This document shows positions 35,820 through 45,055 of a stretch of 64,000 bases of DNA, piece after piece. This DNA comes from Triticum aestivum (Eukaryota > Streptophyta > Magnoliopsida > Poales > Poaceae). The translations under genes were made by a program, and so were the position numbers. Under the pieces are notes generated by a model. The model ran no database searches. It saw nothing but the letters and a program-made list of their open reading frames with translations, and was not told the origin of the DNA. The number at the start of each line of letters is the position of its first letter. Position 1 is the stretch's first letter. Location: NCBI RefSeq assembly GCF_018294505.1, contig NC_057810.1, positions 706,757,095-706,821,094 on the forward strand. Direction: 5' to 3'.

Positions 35820-37300
35820 ATATTTATGCTTAAATAGATACTTATGTAACTAGAAATGATTTTTGGAAAAAATAAAGAGCAAACAATATGGTAGTTACAG
35901 TTTAAATTTGACCCGCTTACTGCTGAATCGGCGAAAATTTGTCTTTTTCACCATAGGTGGATCAAAACTTTTGAAACCCAACCATTTTATCAATTGAGCA
36001 TTAAATATGTCCTAGTATTTTATAAAATTTATTAGGTCCAATTTTGAAACAAATATATGGTAGGTCCTTCACAAAAAAAACTCATTTCGGGCACTCAAAA
36101 AATGTAAATGAATTTTCCGTGCAAAGAAAATGGAAACTCCCTTAGGAAAAATTGTTTGGAATTCCAAGATGCACCTTTTTGCACAATATGAGATCATTTG
36201 AACAAACTATGCCTTGAATGTGGCCATAAGATTGATCATTTGGTTTGAAAGTCATGAATCTTCACGCATGATATCTCGTTTCTGAGAACACTTTTTAAAA
36301 ATAATCATCATATTACAAGTTTATTATTTTTCCTGGTAACTTGGCCACATATAATGACACAATGCGAAGGTTTTCCAATTTTTTTGATATTTGTTGAATT
36401 TTTTATGCTCGTTTCAAAATGCGGTCAAAACGGCATGCATGACCGTTCCTAGCTAGTGGTTGAATCTTGGAAAAAATTTGGTATTTCTCTGATTAAATAG
36501 ATACTTATGTACCTAGAAATAATTTTTGGAAAAAATAAAGAGCAAACTATGAGGACCTGCAGTTCAAATTTTGAAACAAATATATGGTAGGTCCTTCACA
36601 AAAAAAACTCATTTTGGGCACTCGAAAAATGGAAAATGGTTTTTTCGTGCAAAGAAAATGGAAACTCCCTTAGGCAACATTGTTTGTCATTCCAACATGC
36701 ACCCTTGTACACATTATGAGATCATTCAAATAAACTATGCCATGAATGTGGTCATAAGATTGATCATTTGGCTTGAAAGCCATGAATCTCCACACATGAT
36801 AGCTCATTTCTGAGAACACTGTTTTAAAATAATTTCCCTATTACAAGTTTAATATTTTTCCTGGAAACTTGGTCATATATAATGACACAATGTGAAGTTT
36901 TTCCAATTTTTTGATTTCTTTGAATTTTTTATGCCCGTTTCAAAATGCGGTCAAAATGGCTGGCTTGACCGTTCTTAGCTAGTGGTTGAATCTTGGAATT
37001 TTTTTGGTGTTTCTCTGATTAAATAGGTACTTATGTACCTGTAAATGATTTTTGGAAAAAAATAAAGAGCAAACTATGAGGAAGCTACAGTTTAAATTTG
37101 ACCCGCTTCCTATTGAATCGGCAGGAATTTGTCTTTTTCACCAGAGGTGGATCAAAACTTTTGACATCCAACCATTTAGTCAATTGTGCATTAAACATGA
37201 CCTAATATTTTAGAAAATTAATTTGGTCCAATTTTACAACAAATATATTATAGGTCCTTCACAAAAAATCTTACTTTGGACACTCTAAAAATGATTAAAA
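35820..37300. repeat. Rearranged copy of the ~663-bp tandem array, inverted relative to CACTA-1
   Basis: The word CACAAAAAA-CT-ATTT-GG-CACTC recurs near 36070, 36597 and 37259 (spacings about 527 and 662 bp), so one unit carries a deletion of about 135 bp. Sequence matches the array at 13380-15770 in reverse complement. Confidence 0.8.
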
Positions 37301-37475
37301 ATAACTGCAAAGATCAGAAATGCATACAAATTAGTGCTCATCCATAAAATGTGGTCTAACTTGAGTGAAAATTTATGTGATGCCCTTTTGCAAAATATTT
37401 TTGATAGCTGCTTCACAAAATAGCTCTATTTTAAATCACTGATTTTCCGAACCAATCAAAACTCTTCCCATGGAT

Positions 37476-38285
37476 CAATGACATGACGCCCATCCATCCA
37501 TCCATCCCTATCTCAATCCCACATCCATCCATCCATCTATCTACAGGAAAAAAAAGATACCCCCGCAGCCCAAACCCTAGATCAGATCCCCCCATCGCAC
37601 CCCTCCTCCCCGCTCCCAATCTCCTCGCCGCCGCCGCCACCTCCTCCCCGTCCCTGTCCTCTCCCACCCACCGCTGACCTCGCCGTCCTCCTCACCCACC
37701 ACCGCCGACCTCATCCCTCCCTCCCCTCACCATCTCTCCCTACCCTAACTCCCATCGATGCCCTCTCGATCATCCTCTCCCCCGATTCAGATCGACCACC
37801 GTCCGCCCCCTAACCCGATTCAGATCGACCACGCCTCACCGGAGAGAGAGAGAGGCGTCGCCCCCAGCGACTACGGCTGGCTTGCTCACCGGCTCGCGCG
37901 TGCGTGCTTCGAATCCTTCGATGTGCGGCGCTCCATGGGGCTGGCTGGACCGCGGCGCGCGTGTGGCTTGCCTAGGGTTGGCGGTGGCAGCGCTGCACGC
38001 CATGTCTTCGGCCACCACGACGGCGACGGCGCGAACCTCGGAGACCGTCGTCCACCTCCCGCTGCAGGACAGGTTCGTCGTCTTCCGACGGCCCGCCCGC
38101 TTCTCGGCCGCCTCCCGGGTACGGCGCGCCCCCACCTCTCAGTTTCCCCCTCGCCCTCCGCCCCGCCAACTCGGTCCGCTTCGCCGCCCGCAGCGGCGGC
38201 TCCCGCGCCGTCTCCCTCCGCGCCTCCAGGTCCGTGGTCAAACCAGATGTTGGATGTTCTCCTCCACGCATATTTTTAAAGTGAA
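37476..38285 (+). promoter_or_regulatory. GC-rich leader of CACTA-3 with captured exon-like sequence
   Basis: It opens ATCAATGACATGACGCCCAT with (CCAT)n, then CCCGCAGCCCAAACCCTAG, the same order as in CACTA-1 (minus strand, 13300-13200). After about 37850 the sequence differs from CACTA-1. A frame at about 38111-38280 reads FPLALRPANSVRFAARSGG and then AVSLRASRSVVKPDVG, which resembles the end of a plastid transit peptide, suggesting a captured first exon of an unidentified gene. The call is tentative. Confidence 0.45.
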
Positions 38286-38648
38286 ATACGTAGGATCATT
38301 TTATCTTGGAAGGATTCGGATCGAATCCCCTTGCCAGACTTCTTCTGTTGTGAGAACCGGTAAAATGAAGCCGGATCGATGCGTAGCTGCATACCATGTG
38401 AAATATGCAGCGATGGCCACAGGGGCTGATCTTGATGTAGCAGTGACACGCCTCGTTATGTTGATTCAGTCAGCTGAAAATTGTCGATTGGAGTTTGGTG
38501 AGTGCGTAATTGATGGCGTTGCCTGGCCTATATTGCCTAAGTTAGTTGCCTGCTAGTAGCTTGTGTGCCAAAGTGGTTGTCCCCACTAGCTAGGCTTATA
38601 ATCAGCGCGACCCCATCCTAATTGCAGATCTTCTATCCACGACCCCTA
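38286..38648 (+). other. Exon-like open frame of unknown origin in CACTA-3
   Basis: The frame VKYVGSFYLGRIRIESPCQT ... RLVMLIQSAENCRLEFGECV to the TAG at 38554-38556 is open for about 90 codons in less GC-biased DNA than its surroundings. I do not recognise it. It may be another captured piece or chance. Some 90 bp of plain sequence follow before the Mutator-like element. Confidence 0.3.
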
Positions 38649-38948
38649 TTAAACAATCAGGTTTGCTATTTCACATCTAGATGTAAAATAATTATCTCAC
38701 ATCTAAGGCTAGGGTCATCGGATTTTATTTCTGTTCAAGATTCACGTAGCTTGTTCGGCTCGCTCGCGCTCGCTGGCATCCATCGTGCGCGGCAGCCAGT
38801 GTCCAGCCCATGTCGGCCTCTTGTCCTGCCTGCCCGTTGTGGGCTTTTTTGTTTCTTGTGGGTCCTTTTTTTTTTCTTTGTGGGCTTTCAGCCATGGAAA
38901 ACGAGAATTGTTTTTCTTTCAGGGAGGAAAGTTTGTCTAGTCGTTCTA

Positions 38949-39107
38949 CCCCCTCCGTTCCTAAATATTTGTCTTTTTAGAGACTTCAGATGGTTACCAC
39001 ATACGGATGTATATAGATATATTTAGAGTATAGATTCACTCATTCTACTTCGTATGTAGTCACTTGTTGAAATCACTAGAAAGACAAATATTTAGGAACG
39101 GAGGGAG
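38949..39107. mobile_element. Stowaway MITE (Athos type)
   Basis: Starts CCCCCTCCGTTCCTAAATAT and ends ATATTTAGGAACGGAGGGAG, with TA on both sides (38947-38948, 39108-39109). 159 bp; long terminal inverted repeats with TTTGTCTTTTTAGAGA on one side and the inverse AGAAAGACAAA on the other. The first base after TA is C instead of the usual CT. Confidence 0.92.
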
Positions 39108-39944
39108 TATGTCTTTGTATAGTTTTCTACTACCTGCCAATTGTTTGGTTTTTTGTCTCCCCGGATGTGAATGAGCTGACCCTTTTTTACTAGTTTTGGG
39201 AGAAGCTTCCAACCCTTTTTTTGTCTTTTTCTTTGGTTTTTCTCTTTTTATTTTTTTCGCCTTTTCAAAAACTCGTGATTTTTGTTGGTGTCTCACATCT
39301 AAGTCCCTCACCGTTCGATCTACAGTCTTCTTTTTTTCATGCGAGCTGTCACGACCGGTTTTCCGGGTATTAATTTCCAGAAAATGGGCGTGTGCTCACC
39401 AGCCCCTGGATTACTGTTAGCTGATAAGGCACCAACTTGATACAGAAATTCCAAGCAAAATACAAAAAAATATGTAGTACAAGACCATTCTGGCCTGAGA
39501 GTACAACAAATGGTTTCCAGTGGTTGATGGCGGAAGCGGTTTGTGGATCATCAGTGTCCATGGAACTACATTTCCCACAGGAACAGCTGACCAGGTTAAC
39601 TCCTATCTTCGCGAGGCTGCTATCACCATTGCGTAGGTTCCGGGGCTGTCATCGCAAAGCTCCTCTCCATGCAAGAAATCTGGCCAAGACAATAGCCAGG
39701 GACAAGCCAGTGAGTACTTTGAATGTACTCGCAAACATTATGAACACGGGTATAATATAAATGATAATCATGCGCTGAAATATTCTATGACCACATCGTC
39801 AGTCATAAAATAAAATCTCTGATGCATGCAAGCAGGTTATTTATATGCAACATGAATATGCAATAAAGGGGTAAAAATAACATGCACCGATCGGGTGTCT
39901 GAAGCGACGCCTCGAAAGGGCCATAATATGAAGCATGCGTCAGT

Positions 39945-40310
39945 CGGGCGTCTGTGTGACGCCACATAAAGGGCTTATAAAGTAAATAAATAACAAGTAT
40001 GCCATGGTCGGGCGTCTGTGCGACGCCACATAAAGGGCTTATAAAGTAAATAAATAACAAGCATGCCACAGTCGGGCGTCTGCGCGACGCCACATAAAGG
40101 GCTTATAAAGTAAATAAATAACAAGCATGCCACAGACGGGCGTCTGCCCGACGCCTCATAAAGGGCTTATAAAGTAAATAAATAACAAGCATGCCACAGT
40201 CGGGCGTCTGCGCAACGCCACATAAAGGGCTTATAAAGTAAGTAAATAACAAACATGCCATAGTCGGGCATCTGTGCGACGCCACAAAAAGGGCTTATAA
40301 TGAAAGTAAA
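39945..40310. repeat. 64-bp minisatellite in LTR-A
   Basis: Five full units and two partial ones; unit starts at 39961, 40025, 40089, 40153, 40217 and 40281, each opening GCCACATAAAGGGCTTATAA and containing GTCGGGCGTCTG. The same array is in LTR-B and LTR-C. The 60-68-codon open frames stacked here on the minus strand (MASRRRPTVACLL...) are repeat artefacts. Confidence 0.92.
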
Positions 40311-42204
40311 TAACAGTGAATATCCAGGAGGTAGAATCGTCCCAGGGATACTCAATAAATCAAGTAATGACAATAGTTAGTCCACGATAAAAATAATCAC
40401 AATCATCGTAATCAACACAAGTCACAAATCATGACCCATGTTCTGGTTTAGCAGTTTCTCCTCCGAAGACCGACACTAAGACCGACACTTGACCCGACCC
40501 AGACTGTTGTCCTTAACCATGGACACGGCTATTTGAATAGGTTTAATATCTCTGCAGCGGGTGTACCCTTTACCCACGAGTAACGGATTTCTTTAGTCCA
40601 TCGGGACTAATTCCGTCTACGGTCTTTTAGTCGAAAACACGCCTGACTTGCACACACCAGCTTAACTTTACTCGTGTCTGGAATCACCCACGACACTTGT
40701 TAAGCAAAACTCTAAGTGGGGAGGCTACAACCTCGCGTAGCATGGGATCAAATCTCTATCGCGCACTCTAAGGGGTGCCCCCCTCTCGGTCCCAACCGGA
40801 AACACCCATGCTCCCGGACCAGGTGGCATGCCTACCGGATGCAACCGGTATCTTCCACCATGGCCTCTTTGTACGGTGTGTGCCAAGACAAGGGTTGACA
40901 ACTTACTGAACCATACCCTACCTACGGCAGGGACAAGTGGCAGCACGAAACAATTATGGGGGTTACTGGAACAAAACTCGATCTACGACCGACTCAGGAG
41001 GCTTAAGTATTCCCTGCATGATATGTATAACAAATATATATCAACCAACAGAATCACCACTCACTATACCTTACCATGCCATACCGGACATAGCCGTCCC
41101 GACGGAGACCGGAGACAAGCTCACGCCTACCCAAGGCAGAGGCTTTCCCGGATTTCTTTCCGGCATGCATGCAAGGCATTCGAGTATGATTATCATCACA
41201 AGAATATCTGTTTCCAACAGCAAGGAAATCTACAATATGCATACATGCAAATTATCGTATCACCACATAAAATAACGAGTTCTCTCAAATGAGGTGGTGT
41301 TATAATCATGTCAACCAACACACCAAAAATATTATGCCAGGGTTCAGGATGCTTGCTTTCAAGTTGTGGGGAGGCATGGTGCACTCCAAAACTTTTGAAA
41401 GCTTTATCTTCTCTCCAAAATCCTATTAAAAATATTTTTGAATCAACATATAGTTTCGAAAACAGTACCAAAAAGTTGTCTGAATTTTTTTAAAATAAAT
41501 CTTAAAATAAATTAGACTAAATTTGAGGGAGGTAGGAAAAAGAATCAATTCATTTGGAGTTATATTTAAAAAGTTATAGCCAGTCAAAGTTTAGTCAATA
41601 TTATGTTTTTTTAATAAAACGGAAAAAAGAAAAAAAACAATTCGAAAATGAACACGTCGAAGACGTACTCTGGAAATACGCTTCCACTTAACCCACGTGG
41701 ACAGGTGCGGGGTCACTGACAGTGGGTCCGGGAGGCCCACTGGTCAGGTTTGACCAGTCGTCCTTCCCTCCTCTTCCTTTGCCCGAGCGGAGGCGGGACT
41801 CCGGTGATCGTCGCCGGCGATTGGCAGCTCCTCGTGGGGCCCCGAGGGTGGGGATGGATCCGCCACTCCAGGGCGGTCCTCCCGGTGGTCGCCAGGCAGG
41901 TGGGGACGGAGGGAGTCGCCGGCGGCGAGCTCCTCGGCGGAGGTGGCCTCGGGAGCTTTTGGGGCTTCTGGCTATTGTGGTTCCCGAGCGGATCTGAGGT
42001 GTTGGGCGGCTCCGTAGGGTCATGGGGAGGAGGATGGAAGCACGGGAGGGGTCTGGGAGCTTTGGCCTTGGCCGTATTTTGCCGGAGCGAGGTGGCGGCC
42101 GATTCTGCCGGAGTTGGGGAACAGAGTGCCCCCTGGCCAACTGGGTAGGGGGGAGGCTTCCTACGGCTCGAGAGAGGCTGCTGATGAGCCTAGGCAGGAT
42201 CGAG

Positions 42205-42222
42205 AGGGCTTTATATAGCCCG
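42205..42222 (-). promoter_or_regulatory. Putative LTR promoter TATA box in LTR-A
   Basis: Minus strand GGCTATATAAAGCCC. The same site is at 52176-52188 in LTR-C. It is deleted in LTR-B. Confidence 0.55.
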
Positions 42223-43944
42223 GCGAGGTCGGTTCCCATGGCCGCGGATAAGCTTGCCGGCGAACCGCCTCTCTGTTTGCGGTAGGGTGACGTGGTGGAG
42301 GCTAGCGGGGTCGGGAGGGCGAGCGGATGAGGACGGCCTGCTCACGAGGGTAGCTGGCGAACGAAGGAGGCTCAGGCGGCGCCATCCGTGGCAGAGGCGC
42401 ACTGCGGACGCCGGCGTGCCGCCAAGAGTGCCCTGACGGCGGCGCTGTAGGGTGTCGGGGCTGCTTGGCGTGATGCGGTGAGAGGGAGAGTGTGTGGCGC
42501 GGCTCTGCAGTGTGGGAAAACCCAGGGGCGCGACGCGGCGGCTCGGGCGCGGCACATGCAAAACGCGTGCTCTGCTCGCGCCCAGAGCACGCATGGGACG
42601 TGCTCGACAAAATGCCAGAGCGTGCTAGATGTCTCGGGGGAGGTTGGGGTTTAACAGACCTAGGTTAGGAGTAACTGGGAGTCTATTGGACAAGGTGGTT
42701 AGGCAAGGGAAGCAAGTTCATAGTGCAAACTAAAACTCATGCCAAATTGGTTCATGCTCTCAAGGTGTTTGACAAAATGCGACGGGCACCTAGGCATTTC
42801 TTGGAGTGGCCAATTCTTCCATATTGGGGTCTCTTTAGATGAATAAGAGGGTGGTGAGGTTAGTTTGTGAAAAGCACAAACTTGTTAGTGCAAGTTTTGT
42901 AGAACTTCAATTTCTGGACAGGAGGTAAATGGCATTATTTCATGAACCAAAAATATTCCAACGAGCCCATCCTCCTGGACATAAGGGTTTTGTAGGGTGT
43001 GCTATAAGCAGGAGAAAGTATCAAGGGCAAAAGGGCAAGCAAAAATATGGTTGCTGTACAAACCATCAAGTTGGACCAGAATGAAAGTGAGGTTGATTGA
43101 CTCAAATTTTTCAAAGAACATCACTGGGTTTTTGCACAAAGTGGAATAATATGCTCCTACCGACGAGCCAAAATTTTGGTAGAGGTTTTAAAGAAATATT
43201 TAAATAGGTTGTAGTGTAAAATTGCTCTCTGGACCAGATTTGAAAATTTGATGCAGAGCTCAAAATATCCAAAGAATGAAATATCTTTTTGCATAAAAGT
43301 GATTTAAAAACATCACATGATATCCCCAAATTCTGGTGGGATTTTTAAAAGAATTTATCAAAGGGTTGCAGTGCAAATGGAACCCTAAAACTTATGAAGA
43401 ACCAATTTAGAGAAATAAAGCTCAGGGGGAAAATAATTATATAGATAATCCCACTGATAAAAGAATTGTTTTATTTGATAGGGAAAATAAGTCCAACAAT
43501 GATTGAAAAGTTTTCACTTGGGGTAAAAACTCCATAATAATAAGGAAAAGAGTGGTTCTGAAATCAGAAGGAAATCCAGAAAATAAAAGTTTTAGTTTCC
43601 TGGCAAAATTTTAATTTATAAAACAAGGTTAAAATTTTGGGGTGTTACAACACTACCCCCCTTAAGAAAAATCTCGTCCTCGAGATTTATTAGGGGTTGT
43701 TTTGAAAATATCATTCCTGTTAGCTGAAACCAAAAAGGTTTATTCGTAGCACAAACTTGCGTCGTCGAGGTTGGTCTTTGGCACCTACGCTTGGGATAGA
43801 AAAAATGCAATCGCACATCAACCTATTCATGCATGCTTATAACAAAAATAGGGGTGCACAGGCAAACAGTATTTAATTACGGCGATACAGGATCACACAG
43901 TTACAAGGCGAGGACATACTAAGACTCGGTACTGCTCGGGTGAC

Positions 43945-44739
43945 TCAGTCTACCTCGTTAATATCTAAGCGGGCTTGCCTTGTGGACGTCGGGGTTTCTC
44001 CACAGTTCTCACCGTCAGGATTAGCTGGAGGGGGTTGAGGAACTGCAGGGTCGGGGTAGCGATGATGACCATCTCGGGGATTGTTGGCCACAATCCCGTT
44101 GGAGCGTGTTCCCAAAAGGCGACGAAGCACTTCTGGGGTCATCAAGGTATTTTGGTCGATGGCTGGGGCAGACCTCAAGGTCTCGATCGGTTGTCCGAAC
44201 AGCACGACTGGGTTGTCGGCGTCGGGCTCATCTTCTCTTCTTCCTGGGGCTCGGCGAATCAGCTCTCCACGAGCTGCGACCAGATCAATGGTGATTTGAT
44301 CGAACAGTTCCTCTAGTGCACCTACATAGTGCACTAAGTGCAACAAAGCAGGATCCGTCTCGTGATCTATGTTGGCAACTTGGGGTGGTCTACCATATCC
44401 GTTACGGCTGGGGTAGTAGTAGAACGAGCGACAGTTAACTCTGGGCGACAAATGCCGGAGTTGAACTATAGCCTCTCGAGCAGCTAGTTGGATGGCTTGT
44501 GGCTCAAAGGAAGTTGTCCTTCCGGTGAACCTGTAGGGGCGTTCTGGCAATAGACCCCTACCATAAATATGCACTGTGGCCCAGAATTGACGGCTCTCAC
44601 CGCTTATGGATCCTTGGTAAACAACGTATTCTGGGGGCTCTTCTAACGCGAAGGCACGGCGGGTGAGGTTTGTGAGCACGGTCACAAAACCTCCAAGGTT
44701 GGTTGCTGTGGTCTCATTGTGCACGATGGGGCCAGGCAT
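43945..44739 (-). CDS. 264-codon ORF of the retrotransposon, unknown protein
   Basis: Starts MPGPIVHNETTATNLGGF and ends LDINEVD before a stop. It is not gag: no zinc knuckle, protease or reverse-transcriptase motif. Residues 33-95 (EEPPEYVVYQGS, then QFWATVHIYGRG, RFTGRTTSFEPQAIQLAAREAIVQL) show the order P-x-Y, F-x-x-x-V, a G/S/A-rich turn and an AA--A--L helix, as in double-stranded RNA-binding domains, though the Lys residues of the classic KKxAK motif are absent. The middle predicts a helix (LLHLVHYVGALEELFDQITIDL); the C-terminal 80 residues are Pro/Asn/Arg-rich and probably disordered. A second copy is at 48204-48998. The two differ at nine residues, all in 95-264, with no stops. Domain assignment is my inference. 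Confidence 0.6.
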   Translation of the reverse strand: MPGPIVHNETTATNLGGFVTVLTNLTRRAFALEEPPEYVVYQGSISGESRQFWATVHIYGRGLLPERPYRFTGRTTSFEPQAIQLAAREAIVQLRHLSPRVNCRSFYYYPSRNGYGRPPQVANIDHETDPALLHLVHYVGALEELFDQITIDLVAARGELIRRAPGRREDEPDADNPVVLFGQPIETLRSAPAIDQNTLMTPEVLRRLLGTRSNGIVANNPRDGHHRYPDPAVPQPPPANPDGENCGETPTSTRQARLDINEVD

Positions 44740-44791
44740 TCTGGCTCGGTTTGAGGAATAGGCTGGGTTGTGCTGTGTTGAGGCTAGCGTG

Positions 44792-44803
44792 CCCTTTTTA
44801 TAG
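44792..44803 (-). promoter_or_regulatory. Internal TATA box upstream of the 264-codon ORF (INT-1)
   Basis: Minus strand CTATAAAAAGGG, 53-64 bp upstream of the ORF start. An initiation site about 30 bp downstream would give a 5' UTR of some 30 nt. The box lies in the palindrome CCCTTTTTATAGAAAAAGGG. The identical site is at 49051-49062 in INT-2. Confidence 0.5.
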
Positions 44804-45055
44804 AAAAAGGGACGGAGTCTTCCTTCGCACGCTTGCGAATAAGACAGATTATGTGTCGGTCACTGGCGCATGATCGACAGGCTAGGGTGATAGGTTGGGC
44901 ACCGAATGCCAAAAGGTGTCGGGTCACTGTGTGTCTATCTTGCACGAGAAGCTTGGCTGGGATTAGGTTAAGGTCTGGTGGGTTGGTTTGCCTAAGTTTT
45001 TCGACCTAGCTAAGATAGGGTTAGCCAATGGTCAGCCTGGCTCTGATACCAAGTT

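Larger units (their letters stand above)
39347..43649 (-). repeat. LTR-A (3' terminal in element orientation)
   Basis: 4,303 bp, TGTCACGACCGG...GGTGTTACA on plus. It contains the 64-bp tandem array and a TATA-like box (42208-42219, minus strand CTATATAAAGCCC). It is the most divergent of the three at many positions, for example it lacks the ATTT insertion that B and C share after GGTCTTTTA. Confidence 0.92.
43650..45055 (-). other. Internal domain INT-1
   Basis: 1,406 bp. From its 5' side on the minus strand: PBS TGGTATCAGAGCC (45051-45039), about 300 bp of leader, internal TATA box, ORF, 280 bp of trailer and the purine tract next to LTR-A. Confidence 0.88.

Noticed and set aside
39945..40310. 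Regular 64-bp direct repeats that could suggest a CRISPR array
   Set aside because: Units are repeated throughout without unique spacers, and the sequence is a plant LTR.
39803..40373. Stacked 60-96-codon minus-strand ORFs (MASRRRPTVACLL...), repeated in all three LTRs
   Set aside because: They follow the 64-bp minisatellite exactly; since 64 is not a multiple of three the frame recurs every three units. No independent coding evidence.
41722..42610. ORFs of 90-183 codons in the GC-rich part of LTR-A and LTR-C
   Set aside because: Located in LTR promoter/leader sequence; no motifs, no codon-like pattern, open on both strands.
43975..44316. 113-codon plus-strand ORF in each internal domain
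   Set aside because: Antisense shadow of the 264-codon ORF.
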